Position numbers and translations under genes: made by a program. From NCBI GenBank assembly GCA_964471235.1, contig CAYYGL010000041.1, positions 1 through 29,367 of the forward strand: a stretch of 29,367 nucleotides of DNA, written 5' to 3'. This stretch comes from CAYYGL01 sp964471235 (GTDB taxonomy: Bacteria > Calditrichota > Calditrichia > RBG-13-44-9 > J075). This document shows positions 16,475 to 24,622 of the stretch, in pieces. Position 1 is the first letter of the stretch; each line of letters begins with the position of its first letter. The notes below the pieces were generated by a model that saw nothing but the letters and a program-made list of their open reading frames with translations, was not told the origin of the DNA and made no database searches.

Positions 16475-17359
16475 ATGAAGATGCAACATATACTAATTCC
16501 GGTGGATTTTAGCGAATATTCGGATAGAGCCGTGAGATACGGAATATTTCTGGCTGAACAATTAATAGCGAAGGTAACACTGTTCCATGCCATTACATTA
16601 TTCCAGGAAGATATTGGAGAGGAGGTACACTTAGAGGAGTATGAAAAATTGTTAAAATTGCGCGAAGAGGTAACCCGGAAAAAACTAAAAAGGCATAATG
16701 ATAAAGCCGCGGCCCGGGGGGTGGAGATTCACAGCGAAATCCGAAGGGGTATCTCTGCGGCAGATGCCATCCTGGAATACCTGGAGGAACACCAATTTGA
16801 TCTGATTGTAATCGGTACTCACGGAAGGGGGGGCATCAAAAAATGGATTTACGGAAGTGTGGCAGAAAAGGTGGTGCGCATGTCACCCATTCCGGTTATC
16901 ACGGTACATCACCTTCCGGATCAACTGGCGTTGAAAAAAATTCTGGTACCCATTGATTTTTCGGAGCATTCCCGGGAAGCCATCGAGTATGCCCGCTTTT
17001 TTGCAACCCATTTTCAAGCGGAGGTAGAATTTCTCCACGTGCTGGAACGGGAATTTCATCCGGCATATTATACTGCGGAAGTGGATTCGTTATTTGAGTT
17101 GGATCCGGAACTGAAGGATCGGGCGTTACAGCGGTTGCGGGAATTCGTAGGTACGGAGGATGGCTTTTCCTTCACCATTGTCGAAGGAAGAGCCTATCAG
17201 GAGATCGTTCAGCGCATCAAGGATACCGGGGTGGATTTAACCATCATGGCGACACGCGGATTAAGCGGGGTAGAGCATTTGCTGATTGGCAGCACGACGG
17301 AACGGGTGGTGCGGTTAGCAGAACGTCCGGTGTTAACGGTCAGTCGGAAACGAGCATAA
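16475..17359 (+). CDS. Tandem universal stress protein (UspA family)
   Basis: 294 residues made of two Usp domains (about 1-146 and 153-291), each beginning ILIPVDFSE or ILVPIDFSE. The first has the full ATP-binding signature G-2X-G-9X-G-S (G114, G117, G127, S128: GTHGRGG...YGS). The second has Ala259 in place of the first Gly (ATRGLSG...IGS) but keeps the rest, so both halves may bind nucleotide. Such proteins accumulate under starvation, oxygen or energy stress in the cytoplasm. AAGGAGG lies 8-9 nt before the ATG. It follows the 30-codon ORF and is followed by the cyclic-nucleotide-fold gene on the same strand, a pairing that suggests joint function. Confidence 0.93.
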   Translation: MKMQHILIPVDFSEYSDRAVRYGIFLAEQLIAKVTLFHAITLFQEDIGEEVHLEEYEKLLKLREEVTRKKLKRHNDKAAARGVEIHSEIRRGISAADAILEYLEEHQFDLIVIGTHGRGGIKKWIYGSVAEKVVRMSPIPVITVHHLPDQLALKKILVPIDFSEHSREAIEYARFFATHFQAEVEFLHVLEREFHPAYYTAEVDSLFELDPELKDRALQRLREFVGTEDGFSFTIVEGRAYQEIVQRIKDTGVDLTIMATRGLSGVEHLLIGSTTERVVRLAERPVLTVSRKRA

Positions 17360-17363
17360 TTTC

Positions 17364-17430
17364 TGCCCATCCCGAGTCATGAAGTTCCTATTACTTCTGC
17401 GGGACGAGCGTTTTATCATATTCATGGGCA
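17364..17430 (+). ncRNA. Candidate structured RNA element between usp and the cNMP-fold gene
   Basis: Three nested complementary segments: TGCCCAT (17364-17370) with ATGGGCA (17424-17430), CCCG (17371-17374) with CGGG (17400-17403), and GAAGT (17381-17385) with ACTTC (17393-17397). Together they would fold most of the intercistronic gap into one branched stem. It ends just before the next gene's ribosome-binding site, so it might set relative expression or processing. Not a known family to me. Confidence 0.3.
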
Positions 17431-17448
17431 TCTAACGAAAAGGAGAGC

Positions 17449-17961
17449 ATGATGAAGTCTAAAGTTCAGACATTGCGGGAACACCCGTTTTTTTCGGATT
17501 TCCCGGAATCTTACCTGGAAAAAATTGCCGAATGGACCTCTCTGACCACGTTCAACCCCGGGCAATATATTTTTCGGGAAGGAGAGGATGCCGACCAGTT
17601 CTTTTTAATTCAAAAAGGGATTGTTTCTCTGGAGGTCTATGTCTCTAAGGTAGGACCGGTAACCGTGGAGACGATTGGTGCCGGGGATGTGCTGGGGTGG
17701 TCGTGGTTGTATACCCCCCATCATTGGCATTTCGATGCCCGGGCTGTGGAATTAACCCACGCCCTGGTGCTGAATGGAAAAATTCTGAGGAATCAGATCG
17801 AACAGGATCATGAGTTGGGCTTCCAGGTGATGAAGCGAATTTCCCGCATTGTTGAAAACAGGCTTCAGGCAACCCGGTTGAAATTGATGGAAGTTTACAA
17901 TATTTACAAAGAGCCGGGGGAAGCAACGGAAGAACGTCCCGATTGGCAGAAATTGATCTGA
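17449..17961 (+). CDS. Cyclic-nucleotide-binding-fold protein without HTH
   Basis: 170 residues containing one CNMP-binding domain (about 8-125): FFSDFPESYLEKIAEW, FNPGQYIFREGEDADQFFLI, GIVSLEV, then a C-terminal helix. The phosphate-binding cassette is atypical. Where cAMP receptors have FGE-(I/L)ALL...R(S/T)A, this protein has LGWSWL (82-87) and HFDARAVE, losing the conserved Glu that contacts the ribose. It also lacks the C-terminal helix-turn-helix of CRP/FNR regulators, ending after a helix LQATRLKLMEVY. It is therefore probably a ligand sensor working through protein contacts, perhaps with the adjacent Usp protein; cAMP binding is doubtful. AGGAG precedes the double ATG. The ATG at 17452 is an equally possible start. 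Confidence 0.82.
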   Translation: MMKSKVQTLREHPFFSDFPESYLEKIAEWTSLTTFNPGQYIFREGEDADQFFLIQKGIVSLEVYVSKVGPVTVETIGAGDVLGWSWLYTPHHWHFDARAVELTHALVLNGKILRNQIEQDHELGFQVMKRISRIVENRLQATRLKLMEVYNIYKEPGEATEERPDWQKLI

Positions 17962-17992
17962 CCCCAATCAATTAATGTCAACAACAAATCCT

Positions 17993-18033
17993 AAAAAAAG
18001 ATGCCGTCGCGCTTTTACGAAAGCACAACGGCA
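17993..18033 (-). terminator. Intrinsic terminator, mainly for the TonB-C gene
   Basis: TGCCGT (18002-18007) pairs with ACGGCA (18028-18033), and inner GCTTT pairs with AAAGC. Read on the minus strand the stem is followed by a T-rich tract (complement of the A-run at 17993-17999), 70-odd bp after the gene ending at 18107. It lies between convergent genes and may also slow transcription from the plus strand. Confidence 0.7.
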
Positions 18034-18106
18034 CCTTTGTGAGGGGGGGACGTTAGTGAAAAAGTTTTAAAATCTCTGCCGGATAGCTGAACAGAAATCC
18101 GGATGC

Positions 18107-20032
18107 TTAAAAGGACATTACTTCGATCGTTTTAAAACGGACCGGTTTCCCCCGATAGGTAGCCGGTTGAAAACGATACTTGTGCAGGGCATTCAAAGCA
18201 ATTTGATTTAACTGTTCATTTTCCGACGGGGTTAATAATTTGACCGATTCGATTTTCCCATCCACTGAAACGATGCATTCTGCTAAAATCATTTGGAGTT
18301 CATCTCCCTTCAGAGAAGCCGGTATGTTTGGCTTTTCCCGGTGAATGTATTTTTTCTCGCCGCCGTCGATCATTTGCTCTTCCACAATACGCACCTCGGA
18401 TTTTGCCGGAGCAGAAGGTTGCGGTTCGCTGGGAATAAGCTCGATCCCCAGCATATCTTCTACCGAATTCTCATCTGCTCCTCCCGACGTAGTTGCTGCG
18501 GGAGAACGTTGGGTGGTTGCCGGTTGTGTAGAGCGGGGCTGCCGTTCTTTTTTGGTTAAAATGTTGGAAGCTGTTGTTGGAGCTGCCTGGGTAGCCGGAT
18601 TTCCTGAATTCCGTTTCCGAACCGGCGGCGTTCTTTTTGTAGAAGAGGCTGAGGCAAGCGGCGATTTGCTCTCCTTTTTCCGCTGTTCGGTAAGCTCCCG
18701 AAAACGGGTTCGTTCGCTCTGAATCAGATTCTGGAGCCGTTTGCGTTCCCGTTGCAGGGCTTTTAATTCTTTCCGGGTTTTGGTTAAGGCACTGAGGTTG
18801 CGAAGCATCTCTTTAATGTTTTTTAATTTTAACGTGCGGTCAATCTCATCCAGCAATTGCGGATCTTTTGGCTTAATCGTTAAAGCGCTCTGGTAATGCT
18901 TCAATGCTTCGTCATAATTCTCTGCGTCGAACGCTTGCTCTGCCTGATCGAGGAATTTGTTTACAATTTGGTCTTGCAATTCTACTGCCGGCGGATAGCC
19001 TGGTTCTAATTCAAATACCTGCTGGAGGTAACTTAGGGTATTGTCGCTTTCCGGGGATAAAAACTGATTTTGGGAAAACGTTCTCTGTGCTTCCTCCATC
19101 AGGCTTGCTAACATGGCATTCTTTTGTTGTTGTTTCTCAATAATGGTGGAAATTTCAATGATGCGATCATTCACCGTACCAATTGCCGCAGCGTTAGGAT
19201 AAAGTACTTTGAACCGGGCATACTTTTGCAAGGCTTCATCATATTGTTGATTTTTGTATAATTCCTCAGCCTCATTCAACATGGCTTTTCTTGCCATAAT
19301 CGGCTGCAAGTAAAATTTGAAAGCCGCACCGGCAACTGCCACTAATAAAACCACTGCGGCAATCACCATCCACCGGATCCATTTTGCAGATGGGGTGGCA
19401 GAGACGCCGGTTTCTCGAAGAGGGGTAGAGCGGGGAGCTGCTTTTTGCTGCCGGGTGCCGGATGTCGGTTGAGCCTGTTTTCTGCTATCGGGGCGGGGCT
19501 TTGCCGGTGTTTGCGGTTCCTCTCTTTCGGTTACCAATTTTTGAAATTGCTGTTCAATCATCCCGCTCAGAATATCCGGGTCGGATGATGGGCTTTCCGA
19601 ATTTTTTGGCGACAGAGGTGATTTCCGGGGCGGCGCCTCGGTTTTATGGTTAGTCGGAGAAGGTTCCCGATCGCTGATTACATCTTCCAGAATTTTATTT
19701 AAAAACTGATCATCATCGGTCGGGGGTAAAGGTTCGGTAACGTTCCCATTTGTTCCGGATGGCATGGGAATGGGCTTAGAAGAGGGCGCCTGTTTGGGCA
19801 CCTCTGTTCCAATCGGACGCACAGAGCCTTCTTCCGCAGTTTTCGCATCTACCCCGATGGTGGCCTCGGTGCCATGAATCGGACAAATTTTAGACGGCAG
19901 GAAGCGATAACACCGCTTACAATAATATTTTTCTCTCTTTTTGTTTGTAGATTTTGTGTTTACCGTTGAACCGCAGTGCGGACAACTACTTTTTCCATCC
20001 TCAATGTATCCGGAACAAACACGACAAATCAT
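18107..20032 (-). CDS. Zinc-ribbon / TM / TPR / TonB-C protein
   Basis: 641 residues with an unusual order of parts. Two N-terminal zinc-ribbon-like motifs: C3/C6...C17/C20 (CPHCG) and C38/C41...C50/H53. A long Pro/Ser-rich linker follows (about 65-215), then one transmembrane helix (about 219-241). TPR-like helices come next (about 245-400, with NQQYDEALQKY and AENYDEALKHYQSAL repeats), then a charged coiled coil (about 405-455), a second Pro/Thr-rich linker, and a TonB C-terminal-like domain (about 565-641: ILAECIVSVDGKIESVKLL, LNALHKYRFQPATYRGKPV). Topology would place the ribbons in the cytoplasm and the TPR and TonB-C parts in the periplasm. GAGGGGG lies 8 nt before the ATG. No exbB or exbD is adjacent, so energy coupling like TonB is uncertain; an envelope scaffold or sensor is equally possible. 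Confidence 0.78.
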   Translation of the reverse strand: MICRVCSGYIEDGKSSCPHCGSTVNTKSTNKKREKYYCKRCYRFLPSKICPIHGTEATIGVDAKTAEEGSVRPIGTEVPKQAPSSKPIPMPSGTNGNVTEPLPPTDDDQFLNKILEDVISDREPSPTNHKTEAPPRKSPLSPKNSESPSSDPDILSGMIEQQFQKLVTEREEPQTPAKPRPDSRKQAQPTSGTRQQKAAPRSTPLRETGVSATPSAKWIRWMVIAAVVLLVAVAGAAFKFYLQPIMARKAMLNEAEELYKNQQYDEALQKYARFKVLYPNAAAIGTVNDRIIEISTIIEKQQQKNAMLASLMEEAQRTFSQNQFLSPESDNTLSYLQQVFELEPGYPPAVELQDQIVNKFLDQAEQAFDAENYDEALKHYQSALTIKPKDPQLLDEIDRTLKLKNIKEMLRNLSALTKTRKELKALQRERKRLQNLIQSERTRFRELTEQRKKESKSPLASASSTKRTPPVRKRNSGNPATQAAPTTASNILTKKERQPRSTQPATTQRSPAATTSGGADENSVEDMLGIELIPSEPQPSAPAKSEVRIVEEQMIDGGEKKYIHREKPNIPASLKGDELQMILAECIVSVDGKIESVKLLTPSENEQLNQIALNALHKYRFQPATYRGKPVRFKTIEVMSF

Positions 20033-20803
20033 TGTACTACCCCCTCAAATTTTATACGTCCTTGTTGGTTAAACCTTCAACTGTGCTTGTTGAGTTGAAA
20101 AATTTTAAATCGTTTTCACAATCTTTCTGACCCCACCAACCATACGACGGGTGGTTAAAAGATAGCTATGGGATTAAAGCCATGGATTCCGTTGATGCAC
20201 ACAGAAATGAGGCGGATGAAGCGCAGGAGTTCAATGCCACCTTATGTTTGCCCTGTATTGATTATGTCAGGGGGAATCCCCGGGGGGAATAGATAGGAAC
20301 CCACATCCTGTGACATCAATTCCATGTAAACATTTATTTCTCAAAGAACATCGGCAATTGAATCGCTGTGAAATATATTTACAGTCCTTCATAACCCTTA
20401 AAGACGAACTCAATTGGCAGCACATGAATCGCACCATATAAGTTCAATAAAATCAACCTCCAAAACTCCTTACATAACTCTCCTCAGGTTCCATCTCTAA
20501 AAGGTTCACCTCAACAATTGCAATTCCTATACCATGATTAGATAAACACGGGAGAACAGTCCCACAGTCTCTTCCGAACCCACGTCTTTATTTATTGATG
20601 GATGGAGTGGAAAGTTGCTCACTACTTTACGTCACATCCCTGGTAATTGTTTAAATCAGTGAAAATTACTACTTTATCAACAATATAATTTCACATTTTT
20701 TTTTCCAGAGACTGTGACCTGCCGCAATGAACTTCAACGGAGAATTATCAGAACCGGAGATCGGAACTGTTCGGCTCATCAGGAACTTCTAACGCCGGGG
20801 ACT
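20033..20803. other. Long intergenic region
   Basis: About 770 bp upstream of the TonB-C gene. I find no open frame with a ribosome-binding site, no tRNA-like fold and no obvious repeat. The stretch 20640-20710 is markedly AT-rich. It may contain the promoter of the downstream minus-strand gene near 20040-20110, but no box is convincing. Confidence 0.5.
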
Positions 20804-21856
20804 TTACTTTAAGAATTTTGCCAGGTGATAACCGGCATTTTCCAACTCAATAGAATGTTCACGGATAAAATCCCGGATGGCTTCAATGGAGATACCGAAG
20901 GAAATCCCATAGTTGATGTTTTTCTGAGTTCTCAGATAAATATTGCCGGTATAAGGGATGTTGGAATCGACCAGTGATTGATCGATCCCCGACTCCGGTG
21001 CCAGTTTCACTTCGGTTTCGGCAGAGACTGAGTTTACAATCCCCACCAATTCGAAATTGGGAACGCCGTCTCTGAGAGCTAAGACAATCCCGCCACTAAA
21101 GCCGCGGTTGAACAGGGCATCCACTAAAAATCCATGCCGGGTGCCGCGATTCGGATTGCTGATAATCCCCCGGGTGATCATTTTCTTCCCGGCTGGAAAA
21201 CCAATCACATACACAAAATTCCCCCAGTGGAGTTCCCGGGCTTTCCCGGGGGGGACAGGCAGTACCGGCATCGTTTTTGGGGGATGATACACAAACTCTT
21301 TCCCAAGCACTGCTACATCCAGGTCGGTATCCATCGCCAAAATTTTTAAATTTTCTCCCTGGCGGAGATCACTCAGATGAATCCGTTCCTTTGTTTTAAT
21401 CGCAACGGAGCGGATTAAACTGTCGGCTGACCCATCCGGCAGAATGTAATAGGTGATGACCGTATCCGGGAAATTAACCACGTGAGCACAGGTTAACACC
21501 GCAATGCGGTTCCGATCGGCATAGATGACCGTGGCGGTGCCGACGGCAAAATCCTGAGACACATATTGCTGATCCGCATGTTTCTTGAGAAAATCTCCGG
21601 TAAATTGGGAGGGAGAAATTTCCTGAGCACGAGAAAAATCATATTGTTTATAATGAGCCACGGCATTTAGCAGCCGCACCGATGCCACAATTTTTTCCAG
21701 TGCATCCGTGTCATTACCGAATGGAAAAGAACTGTCATATTTTCCATCATGTAAACCGGGAGGTGAAGCAGCCGTAATGTAACGGGTGCAGGATGTTGTC
21801 ATCCACCCCATTACACAACCAGCGATTAAGGTTAAGATGATGCTGTGAAGTTTCAT
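20804..21856 (-). CDS. Trypsin-like serine protease, probable lipoprotein
   Basis: 350 residues. The ATG at 21856 gives a signal peptide (MKLHSIILTLIAGCVMGW) followed by TTSC, so Cys23 may be lipidated. The catalytic triad of an S1/DegP-like protease is readable: His125 in LTCAHVV, Asp180 in DTDLDVAVL, Ser254 in FNRGFSGGIV. VIGFPAG and RGIIS between them are typical of the fold. There is no PDZ domain, unlike HtrA/DegP. It probably acts in the periplasm or on the membrane face. An AAGGTGG-like site lies a few bases upstream; the longer frame to 21982 is disfavoured. It lies 153 bp downstream of the M1 peptidase gene on the same strand, so both may be one transcriptional unit of secreted hydrolases. 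Confidence 0.85.
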   Translation of the reverse strand: MKLHSIILTLIAGCVMGWMTTSCTRYITAASPPGLHDGKYDSSFPFGNDTDALEKIVASVRLLNAVAHYKQYDFSRAQEISPSQFTGDFLKKHADQQYVSQDFAVGTATVIYADRNRIAVLTCAHVVNFPDTVITYYILPDGSADSLIRSVAIKTKERIHLSDLRQGENLKILAMDTDLDVAVLGKEFVYHPPKTMPVLPVPPGKARELHWGNFVYVIGFPAGKKMITRGIISNPNRGTRHGFLVDALFNRGFSGGIVLALRDGVPNFELVGIVNSVSAETEVKLAPESGIDQSLVDSNIPYTGNIYLRTQKNINYGISFGISIEAIRDFIREHSIELENAGYHLAKFLK

Positions 21857-22009
21857 GGGCGCCACCTTGTGTTTAAAATTGTTTTTGCAATAGTTGTCAG
21901 GAAGGAACGGCAAACCTTGTCCCTTCTCCCGGAAGAATTCGGCACCAGTCCCATCCTTGCTGCCCAATCCAATCCCCCTCATTCCTTATACCCTGATACC
22001 TCCTTCCGC

Positions 22010-24379
22010 TTACCATTTCCCCTTTTTCAACTCACATAAAACCGATTCCCGGTAGTTAAAAATCACCTTTTTCGGTTTTCGCTCAAATTCTCCCAGGGAA
22101 AAAGTGGTTTGGGGTCCCTGAATCTGAACCCGGAAGGGAAGAATTTCATCTTTGCCCAATCGGATGCCGATTAGCATTGGCATGCGAAAATCTTCCGAAA
22201 CGCCGGATTGTTCCACTTTCCCCAGCACCCGGAAGCGTCCGGCAGGAGTTTGTTCGATTTTATATGCTACTTTATAAACCGGTATCGCAGAACCATACAC
22301 CCATTGATCAAAAAACCAGTGCAAATCCATCCCGAGGAAATTTTCTGCAGCATGTAAAAAATCTTCTGTCGAGGCATTTTTCCCCTGGTATGTTTGGTAA
22401 AATTGTTTTAACAGTTCCCGGAAGCGATTATCATCCCCGGTTTTCGGGTCGGTGAGCATGGTGTGCAGCATGTGCAGCACCCAGGCTGCTTTTTTATAGA
22501 TGATCAGCGTGTAATCTCCCCGGGTATCGCTGCTCTGGGTACGGTACCCCAGCCAGATTGGTGCGGCTGCCTGCCCCTTCCCCAAAAAATACTTCCGGTT
22601 TCCGGCAATTTTTTTTCGCCATTGTTTCAACATCCGGTAATATTTCTTATCATCATGTTTATCTTCATGCAACATGTTGTGGAAATACCACCATCCGGCA
22701 TACTCGGCAAACCCCTCGCTTAACCACTGATCATGGTAGGATTTGATATCCACCCCGATCCCCCACCACTGGTGAGCGACCTCGTGTGCCCGGAACACCT
22801 CATCCATCCCGCCCTCGGCGGTGCGCTGGAAGGTCATCCATGACAAATGCACCAGCCCCGGAAACGCCTCCCCATGAAGATAGGGAATGTCTGTGGCATA
22901 AACATTTGATACCGGCGCCGTGCCAAAAATTCTCTGAAACAAACGGATGCTCCGGACAATATCTTTCCCCACTTCCTTTTCCATATTTCTCCCGGAGCCA
23001 ATGCCCTGCCTGCCCAATGCCCGGGCTATCTCCTGATGACCGGTTTCCGCCATTAATACCGTAATCTTGGGGATACTATCGGTCTCAATTTCATACTTCC
23101 GGAAAAAGCCGATGTTAAACGAGGCATTGCGTATGGGTTTCGGCGTTATCCAATGGGTGGTGGTGACCTCCCCGTCGGTGTGTGTGGATTGCAATTCTCC
23201 CACACTAACAAAATCAAATTTGTCGGGTATATGGTAGGTGAGATCAAACAGGGATTTTTGATATTCCCCGTGACTCGGATACCAGCCCCGGGAGGATTTG
23301 ATGTAGAACCAATCCCGCCGCCGTTCGATTAAGTCACCGTGATAATACATCCGCATTACGTAAGTTGAATCTTTCCGAAAAGGATAAATCCCTTTTACCC
23401 ACATTAAAGGATTACCCTTTTCCTTGATAAAGGTCACCCTTTTCCCGTCACTCCAAAAGGCAGAATCTACCACCAACTCATCGTATAACGCAAAAGCCAG
23501 CCACTTCTGGCGGTCCACCAACGGTGTAAATTCGATTTCGGTTGCTGCCGAAAAATTTAAGCGGTTGCCTTTCAGGGTGCAGTCAATCTTATAATGCCGG
23601 ATATAAAGATCATTCTTATCTTCCTCGGTAAGAAAAGAACGGTCTGCATATTCCTGTCGGGTATGAAACTGGTTGATGATCTCCGGCGCATAAACGTAAG
23701 AAGGACCCTTTAGCCGCCGCATGAAGCGCACCTCTTCATTGGCATACGGATTAATATAAAAAAAGAATGGTTTTATTTTATCTTTGCTAAAATGGGCGTA
23801 AAAGAGGGAGTTGGCGGTATTTTCCAGGAAAGTCTTCATCATGGCGTATTCAAAGAACTTGCTTTTGGATTTTGCAAGATATTTCAAGGCATAATCCACC
23901 ATATCCGTTGCCTTGCGGGGAATACGTTGATGGGTGAAAGTTAAATGTCGGTGCAATTCCGAAAGGGTCGAATCCGCAAAGAACAGGAAGAGCATGTTAA
24001 ACGGCTTTTCGAAATGTTCGGTTTGGTAAAACCGGTAGAGTTGCTCTTTTTCGATTTGTGTCGGCGGGGTGAATTCAAATTCTCCCTTCCCCAAAAACAG
24101 CGCCGCACAAATCTTGCCCTCAACCGGCAGGGTTAAATAAATTTTTCCTTTCTTCAGAAAAAAGTTTCCCACATCCCGCTGCAGGGCAAAATCGGCAACT
24201 TCCGCCACATTTGCCGGATCCAATTTCAAATGGGTCAGCGCTTCAAAAATTTTCAGATACGATGTTGACACCGTATCGGTTTGTCCCGTGGAGGGGATCG
24301 TGTCCGGTGATCGTCCCGGGAGCGCCATATTGCAAAGGGCGAGTAGAGATAAAATGATGTGGAAAAGATGACGTTTCAT
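22010..24379 (-). CDS. Exported M1-family metallopeptidase
   Basis: 789 residues with a signal peptide (1 to about 22). The zinc site HEVAH (532-536), followed 19 residues later by Glu555 in WLSEGFAEYAG, is the M1 gluzincin pattern HEXXH-X18-E. The upstream substrate strand reads HGEAFPGLVHLSW where classical aminopeptidase N has GAMEN, as in the distant bacterial M1 branch. The N-terminal 250 residues are unlike standard M1 proteins and show no named domain. The central part (260-430) is the beta-saddle and the C-terminal part holds helices plus a short beta domain. Expected function is release of N-terminal residues from peptides in the periplasm or outside the cell. The ATG at 24379 lacks a clear ribosome-binding site. 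Confidence 0.88.
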   Translation of the reverse strand: MKRHLFHIILSLLALCNMALPGRSPDTIPSTGQTDTVSTSYLKIFEALTHLKLDPANVAEVADFALQRDVGNFFLKKGKIYLTLPVEGKICAALFLGKGEFEFTPPTQIEKEQLYRFYQTEHFEKPFNMLFLFFADSTLSELHRHLTFTHQRIPRKATDMVDYALKYLAKSKSKFFEYAMMKTFLENTANSLFYAHFSKDKIKPFFFYINPYANEEVRFMRRLKGPSYVYAPEIINQFHTRQEYADRSFLTEEDKNDLYIRHYKIDCTLKGNRLNFSAATEIEFTPLVDRQKWLAFALYDELVVDSAFWSDGKRVTFIKEKGNPLMWVKGIYPFRKDSTYVMRMYYHGDLIERRRDWFYIKSSRGWYPSHGEYQKSLFDLTYHIPDKFDFVSVGELQSTHTDGEVTTTHWITPKPIRNASFNIGFFRKYEIETDSIPKITVLMAETGHQEIARALGRQGIGSGRNMEKEVGKDIVRSIRLFQRIFGTAPVSNVYATDIPYLHGEAFPGLVHLSWMTFQRTAEGGMDEVFRAHEVAHQWWGIGVDIKSYHDQWLSEGFAEYAGWWYFHNMLHEDKHDDKKYYRMLKQWRKKIAGNRKYFLGKGQAAAPIWLGYRTQSSDTRGDYTLIIYKKAAWVLHMLHTMLTDPKTGDDNRFRELLKQFYQTYQGKNASTEDFLHAAENFLGMDLHWFFDQWVYGSAIPVYKVAYKIEQTPAGRFRVLGKVEQSGVSEDFRMPMLIGIRLGKDEILPFRVQIQGPQTTFSLGEFERKPKKVIFNYRESVLCELKKGKW

Positions 24380-24622
24380 CTAAAATGATGTACGTTGTTG
24401 GTTTTCATCATTTTAACCTGAATTATTCACCATAGAAAGTAGAAAACAATTTCGGATTTCGGATTGCGAATTGCTGAGTTAAACATCATTTCTCAAATCC
24501 AACATTCGACATCCGACATATTCATCACTCGTTACTCGTCACCTGTCATTTTAACTCTTCTCTGTGTCTTCTTCGCAAAGCGACCACGTGGTGGGTAGTT
24601 GATGAATTAATCAGGTTACATT
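24380..24622. other. Intergenic spacer with degenerate short repeats
   Basis: Contains loosely repeated words (TTCGGATTTCGGATTGCGAATTG, ATTCGACATCCGACAT, CACTCGTTACTCGTCACCTG). These look like low-complexity non-coding debris. No gene or terminator is recognised. Confidence 0.4.

Noticed and set aside
17449..17961. Calling this gene a CRP/FNR transcription factor
   Set aside because: The protein ends before any helix-turn-helix and its nucleotide pocket lacks the usual Glu.
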